From: an uncultured Bizionia sp.
GTDB taxonomy: Bacteria > Bacteroidota > Bacteroidia > Flavobacteriales > Flavobacteriaceae
Direction: 5' to 3'
DNA: 61,263 bases
Assembly (NCBI GenBank): GCA_947496215.1
Contig: CANMCF010000027.1
Location: 1 to 61,263 of the forward strand
Part shown: positions 26,920 to 35,847 of the stretch, piece after piece
How the letters are laid out: the number at the start of each line of letters is the position of its first letter
Numbering within the stretch: the first letter of the stretch is position 1
Notes under the pieces: generated by a model
Told to the model about the DNA's origin: nothing
Database searches by the model: none
The model's input: only the letters and a program-made list of their open reading frames with translations
Made by a program: the position numbers and the translations under genes

Positions 26920-29313
26920 TTAATTTAATGCATTCAAGTTGCCATCTAACCAAACTTTTTGGTTTTTGGACAGTTCCAATTCTTTGGATAGTCCATTATA
27001 GTCCACTTTAGTAATATGATCTTCTTTTGCTAACAATCCAATTTTTATCGCCTGACCTTCTTCCCATTGTATATCCACCTCTATGTTTCCCCTTGCTTTC
27101 AACCCTGCGATTTTCCCATTTTCCCATTTTCCCGGCAATGCGGGCAATATTTGAATAGTCTCGGAATGTGATTGCAATAGCATTTCTGCCATTCCTGCCG
27201 TTGCTCCCATGTTTCCATCCAATTGAAAGGGCGGGTGCGTGGATAGGAGGTTGGGGTACACGCCACCACCTCCCATGGTGTTTTCTGCTCCAGTGGAGGT
27301 AATCTGCATGGCACGATTCAATAACTCATAAGCATGATTTCCATCTTTCAAACGTGCCCAGAAATTAATCTTCCAAGCGATGGACCAACCAGTCCCGTCA
27401 TCTCCTCTGGCTTTCAACGTTATTTGTGCAGCTTCCGAAAGCTTAGGAGTTTCCGTCGCATTTATTTGTCTTCCAGGATACAATGCATATAGATGTGAAA
27501 CGTGACGATGCTTATTATCTGGTGAGTCCCTATCTTCCTTCCACTCTTGCAGTTGCCCCCACTTGCCGATCTTAAGTGGTAACAATTGTGATTTCGCTAG
27601 AATTAACCTCTCTTTGAAGTCATTGTCCGTTCCCAATGCATCACAAGCAGCAATGCAGTTGGAGAACAAATCCCAAACAATTTGAATGTCCATATATGCA
27701 CCAGTGGAGATTCCTCCGTGTTCTGGAGAGTAAGATGGTGATGATACTAGGTGACCATCGGGGTCAGTTATCAGATAGTCCAACCAAAACAATGCTGCAT
27801 CCTTCATGATGGGGTAGCCCTTTTGCCTCAAGAAGTCCTCATCTCTATTAAATGCATAATGTTCCCAAACGTGCCTTGAATACCAGGCAGCTCCTCCTGG
27901 GAAGAATCCCCAAGGAAAGTCCCAACCTGGAGCAGTGTATCCAAATGTGTTGTTCATGGTGTTGACCACCCAACCCTTTGCATTGAAAAAGTCCTTGGCT
28001 GTCTTGTGTCCTGGTTCTCTTAACTTGTCTATGTAGTCTATCAAGGGTTCGTGGCATTCGGCCAAGTTGGTTATCTCCGTAGGCCAATAGATCATTTGTA
28101 TGTTTATGTTGGCATGGTAATCCGATGCCCATGGAGGATTTGTCTTGTCGTTCCATTTTCCTTGTAAATTTGCAGGGAGTGTTCCTTGCCGAGAGCTGGA
28201 GATCATTAAATAGCGCCCATATTGAAAGTACAAGGCTTCAAGGGGAAAATCTTCTTTTCCGGAAGAATAGACCTTTAAGCGGTGATCGGTAGGTAAATTG
28301 GTAGTGTCTGTTTCGCTTAGTTTGAATGTAACCCTATCATATAGATTCCTATAATCTTTTTTATGCTGTTTTAGAATCTCATCGAATGTCTTGGATTGGA
28401 CATTTGTTATTGTTTGTTCATTCAGTGCCTTGTAATCTCTTCCTTTGTAGGTAGGGTATTCGTTTTTGTAATCGGTTGCTGCGGTTAGATACAGGGTAAC
28501 TGTTTTGGCTGCCTTTATGGATAGTTCTCCATTTGCATAGGAAATGGAGCTTCCATCGGAATCGACCAGCATTCGACTTTCAAACGCCATCCCATTGTTC
28601 TCGAGTTGACCTTTCGATATGAGTTGATTGTCTTTGAAGTAAATCGTTGTGTTCTGATGTGGTGTTCTTTGTTTGATGACATAATCCGTACCAGATGCAT
28701 CATCATTTGTAAATTGAAAGACCAAGACACGTTGCGGATAGCTTGCAAAGTAGGTTCTTTGATAATTGACATTTGCTACCTTGTAGGAGATTGTTCCCAT
28801 TGCATCCGAAATGTTGAGTTTCCTATGATAGTTTTGCGCTTTTCCCTCATGTTTCGTTTTTATGAAAATATCCCCAAATGCCTGATATGCACCGAACCCT
28901 TCCCAAACGGAATGCCCTTTGTCAGCTTTTATGACTCCTGTTAGTTTCCTGTTGGCCAATTCATGGGCTTTTTCGAATTGTCCTTCTTTTAGTAGTTGTC
29001 TAATTTTGGGCAGGTATTGATGGGCATTTTCTCTGTTTCCGCCATTGTAGTCCTTCCATTCACCTTTTCCACCAGTCCATAAGGACTCTTCATTGAATTG
29101 GATGCGTTCTTCCTTTATTCCTCCAAAGAACATGGCTCCCATATATCCATTTCCGATTGGTAAAGCCTCTTTCATCCAATTGGTGGCCGGTTTATCATAC
29201 CAAAGCGAGTCTTTATTAATGACCTTTTCTTTTTTGCAAGCGACGATCACCAGCAAAACACACAATGCTTTAAAAGTATTCAAAGGGTTTGTATGTGTTT
29301 CAAACCAGCTCAT
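26920..29313 (-). CDS. GH95 alpha-L-fucosidase (lipoprotein)
   Basis: The 797-residue protein has a lipoprotein-type signal (VLLVIVACKKE, cysteine about 26) and the full GH95 layout. The N-terminal beta-sandwich begins LWYDKPATNWMKEALPIGNG, followed by FNEESLWTGG. An (alpha/alpha)6 barrel (about 330-700) contains NLQGKWNDKTNPPWASDYH and a C-terminal GGGGVYPNLLSTHPPFQLDG. GH95 enzymes invert configuration and mostly cut alpha-1,2-linked fucose. It complements the retaining GH29 enzymes. The start overlaps the lactonase gene end by 4 bases. Confidence 0.9.
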   Translation of the reverse strand: MSWFETHTNPLNTFKALCVLLVIVACKKEKVINKDSLWYDKPATNWMKEALPIGNGYMGAMFFGGIKEERIQFNEESLWTGGKGEWKDYNGGNRENAHQYLPKIRQLLKEGQFEKAHELANRKLTGVIKADKGHSVWEGFGAYQAFGDIFIKTKHEGKAQNYHRKLNISDAMGTISYKVANVNYQRTYFASYPQRVLVFQFTNDDASGTDYVIKQRTPHQNTTIYFKDNQLISKGQLENNGMAFESRMLVDSDGSSISYANGELSIKAAKTVTLYLTAATDYKNEYPTYKGRDYKALNEQTITNVQSKTFDEILKQHKKDYRNLYDRVTFKLSETDTTNLPTDHRLKVYSSGKEDFPLEALYFQYGRYLMISSSRQGTLPANLQGKWNDKTNPPWASDYHANINIQMIYWPTEITNLAECHEPLIDYIDKLREPGHKTAKDFFNAKGWVVNTMNNTFGYTAPGWDFPWGFFPGGAAWYSRHVWEHYAFNRDEDFLRQKGYPIMKDAALFWLDYLITDPDGHLVSSPSYSPEHGGISTGAYMDIQIVWDLFSNCIAACDALGTDNDFKERLILAKSQLLPLKIGKWGQLQEWKEDRDSPDNKHRHVSHLYALYPGRQINATETPKLSEAAQITLKARGDDGTGWSIAWKINFWARLKDGNHAYELLNRAMQITSTGAENTMGGGGVYPNLLSTHPPFQLDGNMGATAGMAEMLLQSHSETIQILPALPGKWENGKIAGLKARGNIEVDIQWEEGQAIKIGLLAKEDHITKVDYNGLSKELELSKNQKVWLDGNLNALN

Positions 29314-30134
29314 CTACTATAAAGTCGGATTGTATTTTTGCTCATTATTGCTGCTTTTTCATCTGGTGAGAAAGGCAGTATGTGATTTTTTACAATGTTT
29401 ATTTGTTCGTCATATTCCGCAGCCAACAAGCATACTGGCCAATCGGATCCATATAGGGTTCGATTAGTTCCAAAAGCTTTGAAAATAGTATCTAGATACG
29501 GTGTGAAATCAGATTGTTTCCAATGATTCCAATCGGCTTCGGTTACCATTCCTGAAATCTTGCAATGTACATTTTGGAATTTTGCTAGTGTTTCGATGTC
29601 ATTTCTCCAGTCTTTGAATTCTTTTGATGAGATGGCGGGTTTTCCCAAATGATCCATAACGAAAGGTTGATTTGGGAATTTTGAAACAAAGGCAATGACT
29701 TCGGGGAGTTGATGACGGTGTACCAATATGTCGTAGGTTAGATCATATTTTGACAATTGTTCTATTCCGTTTTGAAAATCTTTTCGTAGCATGAAGCCTT
29801 TAGGTTCAGCTTGGATGATATGACGTACTCCACAAAAAGTCTCAAATCGTGAAAAGCATTGCAGACTCTCATCGATTGTCTTGGAACATAAGTCCACCCA
29901 GCCTACCACGCCTTTTATGAAATTATTCTCCTTGGACAATTGCAACAAGAAGTGAGTTTCTTCTTCGGACTGATCTGCTTGTATGGAAATGCAACCATCA
30001 ACATTGTTTTTTTTGAATGTCGACTCTAGATGGGAAGGCAAGAAATCTTTGCGGATGCTTTCCATATCTTCCGTTATCCAGCGATCTCTTGCTGGATTGT
30101 ATTTCCAAAAATGTTGATGGCTGTCAATTATCAT
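29310..30134 (-). CDS. Amidohydrolase, probable L-fucono-1,5-lactonase
   Basis: The 274-residue protein is an amidohydrolase-2 family TIM barrel: the metal motif SHQHFWKY near the start (His6, His8), FVMDHLGKP (about 164-172) and YGSDWPVC (about 232-239) with the catalytic aspartate. Family members in fucose and rhamnose pathways open the lactone formed by sugar dehydrogenase to L-fuconate. It is coupled on both sides: 4-base overlap with GH95 and 1-base overlap with the FAH gene. Confidence 0.85.
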   Translation of the reverse strand: MIIDSHQHFWKYNPARDRWITEDMESIRKDFLPSHLESTFKKNNVDGCISIQADQSEEETHFLLQLSKENNFIKGVVGWVDLCSKTIDESLQCFSRFETFCGVRHIIQAEPKGFMLRKDFQNGIEQLSKYDLTYDILVHRHQLPEVIAFVSKFPNQPFVMDHLGKPAISSKEFKDWRNDIETLAKFQNVHCKISGMVTEADWNHWKQSDFTPYLDTIFKAFGTNRTLYGSDWPVCLLAAEYDEQINIVKNHILPFSPDEKAAIMSKNTIRLYSR

Positions 30135-30988
30135 TACATATATGCTTTGGCAGTTTGTGTTGAGGTTCCCAAACCATCGATGCCCAATTCCACTATGTCT
30201 CCTGGTTTTAAGTATTTGGGGGGATCGAAACCTAATCCAACCCCAAATGGTGTACCAGTAGAAATAACATCTCCAGGTAGCAAGGTCATGAATTGACTGA
30301 TGTAGCTTACTACTTCTTCCACATTGAAGATGAAATCGGAAGTGCTGCTATTTTGTACCGTCTCCCCATTTAACTTCAACCATAGGTTCAAGTTGTTTGG
30401 ATCTTTGATTTCGTCTCTGGTTGCAATGAATGGTCCCAAAGGAGCAAAAGTGTCACAACCTTTGCCTTTGCACCATTGTCCTTCCTTTTCTATTTGATAT
30501 GCTCTTTCACTATAATCGTTGTGTAATACGTAACCTGCTACATGATGCATTGCGTCTTCCTCCGAGACATAGGAGGCTTTTTTGCCAATGACTATGGCCA
30601 ACTCCACTTCCCAATCTGTTTTTTTACTTCCCTTAGGGATGATCAAGTCATCATTTGGGCCAACAATGGCACTGGTTGCCTTAAAAAACAAAACAGGTTC
30701 CTTGGGTACGGCCATACCGCTTTCTGCAGCGTGCTGTGCATAGTTTAGTCCTACGCAAACCATTTTCGATGGTCTGGTCATTGGTGGGCCCAATCGCTCA
30801 TTATCACTTATTTTTGGACACTTGTCTTCATTAGTTTCCAACCAATTTTTCAAGCGATCCAATCCATCCCCTCCAAAGAACGATTCCGTATAATCTTCAC
30901 CAAATCCTGATACATCTATTCTTGACCCATTCTCCAATTGTACTCCTGGCTTTTCTTTACCTACAGTTCCAAATCGTATTAATTTCAT
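30134..30988 (-). CDS. FAH-family hydrolase, probable 2,4-diketo-3-deoxy-L-fuconate hydrolase
   Basis: The 284-residue protein has the N-terminal DUF2437-type segment (MKLIRFGTVGKEKPGV) and the FAH domain with CVGLNYAQHAAESG and metal-binding acids in DWEVELAIVIG (about 118-128) and HNDYSERAYQ. It would split 2,4-diketo-3-deoxy-L-fuconate into pyruvate and L-lactate, the last step of the pathway in this operon. A fumarylacetoacetase or 5-carboxymethyl-2-hydroxymuconate role is unlikely given the neighbours. Confidence 0.85.
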   Translation of the reverse strand: MKLIRFGTVGKEKPGVQLENGSRIDVSGFGEDYTESFFGGDGLDRLKNWLETNEDKCPKISDNERLGPPMTRPSKMVCVGLNYAQHAAESGMAVPKEPVLFFKATSAIVGPNDDLIIPKGSKKTDWEVELAIVIGKKASYVSEEDAMHHVAGYVLHNDYSERAYQIEKEGQWCKGKGCDTFAPLGPFIATRDEIKDPNNLNLWLKLNGETVQNSSTSDFIFNVEEVVSYISQFMTLLPGDVISTGTPFGVGLGFDPPKYLKPGDIVELGIDGLGTSTQTAKAYM

Positions 30989-31023
30989 TTTTAATTCTTA
31001 TTTAAATATTAGTTGTTTCTTGA

Positions 31024-31791
31024 TTATCCGTTTAGTTTTATGAATCCACCATCTATTGGGAAATCCGTCCCTGTGATGAACGATGCTTCGTCCGAACATA
31101 AATATAGGGCTAAATTGGCCACTTCTTCAGGTTCTCCCATTCTTCCAATTGGTTGTGTTTTGGATAGACTTTCGAACATTTCCTTTTCTTTGCCAGGGTA
31201 ATTTTTGTTAATGAAACCATCAACGAATGGTGTGTGAATCCTTGCTGGGGAAATGCTATTGCAACGAATGCCATAATTCAAGTAGTCTTTTGCGACAGAG
31301 TAGGTCATCGTCAGCACTGCACCTTTGGACATGGAGTATGCAAATCGATTTGAGATGCCTACAGTCGATGCAATGGATGCCATGTTTAAAATGACACCGC
31401 CTTTTTCTTTCATTCTTCCTATAATGGCATACATGCAGTTATAGACCCCTTTTATGTTTACATTGAAGATGCGATCCATATCTGCTTCCTTCGTTTCTTC
31501 CAAATTGCCAATATGAGCAATGCCTGCGTTGTTTATTAAAATGTCTATTGTACCTTCTATGGAGGCAATTGCATTTTGGACTTCTTTTAGGTTGGCAATG
31601 TCGCATAGATGTGCTATTGCCTTACCTCCTTTGTTTTCGATTTCTTTCACAGTGATGTTGGCATTTTCTAGATCGCGTTCCAAAATATGTATCGTTGCAC
31701 CTTGTTCTGCCAATGTCAATGAGATTGCCTTGCCTATTCCGCTGCCTCCACCTGTTACAATTGTCTTTTTTCCGTTTAAACTAAATTTCAT
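31024..31791 (-). CDS. SDR oxidoreductase, probable 2-keto-3-deoxy-L-fuconate dehydrogenase
   Basis: The 255-residue protein has TGGGSGIGKAI (about 13-23), NNAG (about 87-90) and a complete active site with serine and YSMSK (about 152-156). The C-terminus carries TGTDFPIDGGFIK. It would oxidise 2-keto-3-deoxy-L-fuconate at C4 to the diketo acid used by the FAH hydrolase next door. Unlike the other SDR in this operon, its catalytic lysine is intact. Confidence 0.82.
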   Translation of the reverse strand: MKFSLNGKKTIVTGGGSGIGKAISLTLAEQGATIHILERDLENANITVKEIENKGGKAIAHLCDIANLKEVQNAIASIEGTIDILINNAGIAHIGNLEETKEADMDRIFNVNIKGVYNCMYAIIGRMKEKGGVILNMASIASTVGISNRFAYSMSKGAVLTMTYSVAKDYLNYGIRCNSISPARIHTPFVDGFINKNYPGKEKEMFESLSKTQPIGRMGEPEEVANLALYLCSDEASFITGTDFPIDGGFIKLNG

Positions 31792-31804
31792 TTCTTATTG
31801 GCTT

Positions 31805-33130
31805 TTATTCAATCCCTTTATGTATTTCTTGCCAAACCTTGCCATTTGGAAACTCGTAATCAATTAAAGAGCGCTCTTTCATCGTAATGCTGTATCCTGG
31901 TAGTTTTGGTGGTATATATGCTCCGTTTTTTATTGTGACTGGGTCGTGGAAATGTTCGTGCAAATGATCTACATATTCTATGATTCTATTTTCCATGGAT
32001 CCACTTATTGCAATGTAATCTATAAATGAGAGATGTTGTACATATTCACACAACCCGACACCTCCAGCGTGTGGGCAAACAGGAATTTTAAATTTTGCAG
32101 CCATCAATAAAATGGCCAAGACCTCGTTTACTCCACCGACTCTACAACTGTCTATCTGGCAAATACCAATGGCATTGGCTTGTAACAATTGCTTGAAGAC
32201 TACTCTATTTTGACAATGTTCACCTGTAGCGACTTTTATGGGGGCAATAGCCTTTGCTATCCTGGCATGACCAAGAACGTCATCTGGACTTGTGGGTTCT
32301 TCAATCCAATATGGGTTGAATCTTTTTAGGGATTCCATATTGAGGATGGCTTCATCCACATCCCATTTTTGATTGGCATCCATCATCAATTGCAGGTCGT
32401 TCCCAATTTCTTCACGAATAATGCCCGCTCTTCTCATATCGTCTTTTAGATCTGAACCTACCTTTATTTTCATATGCTTGAAACCTGCTGTTTTTGCCTC
32501 TTTGCATAAACGTCTCATTTTTTCATCGGAATAACCAAGCCAACCTGCAGATGTCGTATAGGCAGGGTATCCTTCTATCAAGAGTTTTTTTATTCTGTCT
32601 TTTTTCGAGGTTTCGTTTTTTTGTAGCAATGTCAAGGCTTCTTGTGGAGTGATGGCATCTGTGATATATGTGAAGTCTATGCATCTTACCAATTCATGCG
32701 AAGTCATATCTGCTAGTAACTTCCAAAGCGGCTTTTCCTCTACTTTGGCATATAGATCCCAAACGGCATTTACAATGGCTCCAGTTGCCAAATGAATGAC
32801 TCCCTTTTCTGGACCTAACCAACGCAACTGGCTATCTCCTGTAATCATTTTCCAAAAGGCTCCCATATCGGAAGTAAACTCGACTAGTTTTTTTCCAATG
32901 ATCAGGTGGGATAAGGATTTTATGGCAGCAACGCACAATTCGTTGCCTCTACCTATTGTAAAGGTCAATCCATGTCCCTCCATGCTATTTTGACAATTGG
33001 TTTTTAATATGACATAGGCCGCAGAGTAATCCGGATCTGTGTTCATGGCATCGGATCCGTCCAATGATTTGCTTGTGGGAAATCGAATGTCTTTAACCAG
33101 AATGTCGACAATGGTAATTGAATTAGGCAT
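31805..33130 (-). CDS. L-fuconate dehydratase (enolase superfamily)
   Basis: The 441-residue protein has the N-terminal capping domain with FPTSKSLDGSDAMNTDPDYS, typical for fuconate dehydratases. The barrel has the base KIKVGSD (KxK, about 221), metal ligands in MMDANQKWD, WIEEPTSPDD and GEHCQNR, and a late histidine-containing CPHAGGVGLCEY. It removes water from L-fuconate to give 2-keto-3-deoxy-L-fuconate. It is the first gene of the 13-gene minus-strand operon; a 122-bp gap precedes it. That gap holds minus-strand TAATTTTA, a possible -7 box. Confidence 0.9.
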   Translation of the reverse strand: MPNSITIVDILVKDIRFPTSKSLDGSDAMNTDPDYSAAYVILKTNCQNSMEGHGLTFTIGRGNELCVAAIKSLSHLIIGKKLVEFTSDMGAFWKMITGDSQLRWLGPEKGVIHLATGAIVNAVWDLYAKVEEKPLWKLLADMTSHELVRCIDFTYITDAITPQEALTLLQKNETSKKDRIKKLLIEGYPAYTTSAGWLGYSDEKMRRLCKEAKTAGFKHMKIKVGSDLKDDMRRAGIIREEIGNDLQLMMDANQKWDVDEAILNMESLKRFNPYWIEEPTSPDDVLGHARIAKAIAPIKVATGEHCQNRVVFKQLLQANAIGICQIDSCRVGGVNEVLAILLMAAKFKIPVCPHAGGVGLCEYVQHLSFIDYIAISGSMENRIIEYVDHLHEHFHDPVTIKNGAYIPPKLPGYSITMKERSLIDYEFPNGKVWQEIHKGIE

Positions 33131-33252
33131 TTGAAATTTAAGGTTTATCCTGTAAAATTAACTCTTGATGGGCTTAATTACCACCAATAATTATGCTATT
33201 TGTGATACTTTTTTTGCCTTTTTTATTGAGTTATTAGGTATTGTAGCTAATT

Positions 33253-34122
33253 TTATATGTGTTTTCGAAGATACTCTGTTGGAGAAAACCCAGTTATCGT
33301 TTTAAATTGCCTATTGAAATTTGAAACGTTGTTAAATCCGGATTCATAGCAAACGGCAGTTATGCTGTACTTGTTTTCCATTAGTAATTTACAGGCATAT
33401 CCTATTCTGATTTCATTCAAGTATTTTGAAAATGTCTTTCTATTGGCTCGTTTGAAAAAACGACTGAATGAAGAAGGATTCATATTCGCCACCTTCGCAA
33501 CATCATTTAAAGATATGGATTTATTGAAGTTGTTGAAAATGTATTCGTAAGGCTTGTAAAGGTTTTTGTTGTCAGATTTTTTGAATGTATCCAGAAACCC
33601 CGAACTCGATAGCAATCTATAATCTTTGCGATTGGACAGTTCGTTTAAAATTTGCAAGAACTCAATGACTTTTTTGAAACCATCGTAGGTTGACAATTCT
33701 TTGACCTTCTCAATGGTTCTCTCATTTTCTCCTTCAAACTTTACTCCGTAAGAAGCCCTTTCCAGCAAGTCGGCAATGTGCTTCATCTCTGGGTTTTGAA
33801 AAAAAGTATCACCCAAGAAGTTGTCTTTGAAGTGTATGGCGATAGCCTCGGCCTTCAATGTCGATGAAGTTTTGAAATACACATCGTCATTTTGCCACAT
33901 ATGGGGTAGATTCTTTCCGATCAGGACTATTTCCCCTTTATCAAACTTTTCAACGCTATCTCCAATGAATCGGGTTCCAGTACTTTCCAAAAGGATCACT
34001 AATTCCAACTCCATATGATAATGCCATATCTTTAAAAAATAAGGGTAGTTATCATAACTAATGGAGAAAGAGCTATTTTGCAGGTTACTCCTATTAAGAA
34101 GTTTTGGCTTCATTATGATCAA
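33253..34122 (-). CDS. AraC-family regulator of the fucose genes
   Basis: The 289-residue protein has an N-terminal cupin (about 10-130, with WHYHMELELVILLESTGTRFIGD and GKNLPHMW). A C-terminal pair of helix-turn-helix motifs follows (about 185-289), with DVAKVANMNPSSFSRFFKRA and AVCYESGFNNVSNFNRQFK. Such regulators sense a sugar in the cupin and activate nearby promoters. It lies 12 bp after the GH29 D gene and directly upstream of the catabolic operon, so a fucose-derived effector is likely. No clear AraC half-sites were found by eye. Confidence 0.85.
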   Translation of the reverse strand: MIIMKPKLLNRSNLQNSSFSISYDNYPYFLKIWHYHMELELVILLESTGTRFIGDSVEKFDKGEIVLIGKNLPHMWQNDDVYFKTSSTLKAEAIAIHFKDNFLGDTFFQNPEMKHIADLLERASYGVKFEGENERTIEKVKELSTYDGFKKVIEFLQILNELSNRKDYRLLSSSGFLDTFKKSDNKNLYKPYEYIFNNFNKSISLNDVAKVANMNPSSFSRFFKRANRKTFSKYLNEIRIGYACKLLMENKYSITAVCYESGFNNVSNFNRQFKTITGFSPTEYLRKHI

Positions 34123-34134
34123 ACGTTTGTCATG

Positions 34135-35613
34135 TTATTGTTCTACGGAGGATACTTTGAAAGTCCATACGTATTTTGATGGCGATTTCGTGCGCAATTT
34201 CTTAGGTACGAAAACCGTAAACCCTTTTTCGTTCTTTTTCCATTTCAAGTTCCTCTTAGACCCCAACAATTGGATTTTTGCATCTTTTGTTGGGTTTATC
34301 GAATTCACTGTAATTGTTGAAGGGATCGTATTCTCTCCTTCTTCTGCCATATAAAACAAAAATACGTTTCCATTTTTGTCTTGTGTCATACAAACATTGT
34401 TCTCTTTAAATGGCGCTATTGGTTTCGTATCATAGATTGCACTGTTGTTAACTGCCATCCAATCTTCAAATTCCTTCAAAAGATCGTATGCTCCTTGCTG
34501 CCATCTACCATCCGGGCCAGGCGCAATGTTGAGCAGCAGGTTGCCGCCTTTTGCCACGATGTCTACCAAGGTTTGAATGCCTTTTCTACCACTCATGTAT
34601 TTTGCATTGGGAGTCGAAGACCATCCGCCGCCGGATATGATGCAAGATTCCCAAGGATATGGCAATGTCTTTTCTGGAATTCTATTTTCTGGTGTCAGAT
34701 AATTTTGATTTTTACCGTATACAGCTCTATCCACGACAATCAAACCTGGTTGCTTCTCCCTAGCTTTTATAACCAATTCATCCATTCTTATGTCTTGGTT
34801 TACAATACGATGCTTCAAATAACCTCCTTCATTATTGTTCACGGTTTTCTTGTACCAATCCCTTATTTCTCCCTTGGGTGTTTTTGCGACCCAACCACCA
34901 TCAAGCCATAGGATGTCTACTTTTCCATAATCGGTCATCAATTCCATGATTTGGTTGTGTGTGAAGTCTATGAACTTGTTCCATTTTTCTGGATTTTCTT
35001 CGGGCGAGTAGTTTACATTCCTATCTTTTGGTGGGTAATAGGGATCCCAATAGTGTTCTGAGTGCCAATCGGGTTTGGAGAAATATGCGCCAGCCCATAG
35101 ACCTTCCTTTCTAAAGGATTCGAAAATCTCCTTGGTGATGTTCGACCTAGGATTCGATGAGAATGGCGTGCCGGAATCGGTGATTTTGTAATCTGTATAC
35201 TTGGAGTCGAACATTGTAAAACCGTCATGGTGCTTTGTTGTGAACACCACATATTTCATACCTGCTTTTTTAGCAGCTTCTGCCCATTTTTCGGGATTGA
35301 AATGACTGGGGTTAAAGGTATTCTTCAAGTTTTCATATTCTTTTTTGTAGGCAAAATAATCTTGAGGGTTCTTCCCTTTTTTCCTTTCACACCATTCATA
35401 CTCTTCGGGAGAAAGAGACCAAGATTCTACAATACCCCATTGACTGTATGCTCCCCAGTGCATCAACAGGCCAAATTTCTTGCCTTGCCATTCTTCTAGT
35501 TTTTCCAAAACCAATGGATCCGTTTCAGGAACATATCGTTCTTCTCCATGATGTTCTTGTGAATAACCAGTTAGTATGAATAGTATGAATATTGCTGATA
35601 AGGTCTTTTTCAT
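34135..35613 (-). CDS. GH29 alpha-L-fucosidase D (secreted)
   Basis: The 492-residue protein has a cleavable signal peptide (about 1-18, LTGYSQ), no lipobox. GH29 motifs: FGLLMHWGAYSQWGIVESW (about 48-66), TTKHHDGFTMFDSKY and the nucleophile in ILWLDGGWVAK (about 235). Several of its loops differ from the other three GH29 enzymes here, including a longer insert before WESCIISGGGW. It is the promoter-proximal gene of a two-gene unit with the AraC regulator. Confidence 0.9.
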   Translation of the reverse strand: MKKTLSAIFILFILTGYSQEHHGEERYVPETDPLVLEKLEEWQGKKFGLLMHWGAYSQWGIVESWSLSPEEYEWCERKKGKNPQDYFAYKKEYENLKNTFNPSHFNPEKWAEAAKKAGMKYVVFTTKHHDGFTMFDSKYTDYKITDSGTPFSSNPRSNITKEIFESFRKEGLWAGAYFSKPDWHSEHYWDPYYPPKDRNVNYSPEENPEKWNKFIDFTHNQIMELMTDYGKVDILWLDGGWVAKTPKGEIRDWYKKTVNNNEGGYLKHRIVNQDIRMDELVIKAREKQPGLIVVDRAVYGKNQNYLTPENRIPEKTLPYPWESCIISGGGWSSTPNAKYMSGRKGIQTLVDIVAKGGNLLLNIAPGPDGRWQQGAYDLLKEFEDWMAVNNSAIYDTKPIAPFKENNVCMTQDKNGNVFLFYMAEEGENTIPSTITVNSINPTKDAKIQLLGSKRNLKWKKNEKGFTVFVPKKLRTKSPSKYVWTFKVSSVEQ

Positions 35614-35663
35614 GGTTTTTGGTTTTAAGGGATTGGATTAAAAAACATATTTAAAGCTATTAA

Positions 35664-35671
35664 CAAAATTA
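35664..35671 (-). promoter_or_regulatory. -7 box of the GH29 D / AraC unit
   Basis: Minus-strand TAATTTTG matches TAnnTTTG exactly and lies about 50 bases before the start at 35613, in the 234-bp divergent region shared with the PNGase gene at 35848. Confidence 0.5.
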
Positions 35672-35847
35672 ACAATAAAAAACACTTAAATTGCTTTCGT
35701 GTTTTTTAAAAGAATTTGAAATTCCCTTTTGAAAACAAATCGAGCAAGTCAATTATTTGGTTTTTAGCTGATTGATTGTTCGATAGGAACGAATGATAGA
35801 TGTCGAGGCAGACTTGCATACCCTTAACTATGTTTTAAAAATAAAAG

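Noticed and set aside
17432-35613. A classical polysaccharide utilisation locus with SusC/SusD.
   Set aside because: No TonB-dependent receptor or SusD-like lipoprotein is encoded; the membrane transporter is FucP only. L-fucose isomerase, kinase and aldolase are also absent.
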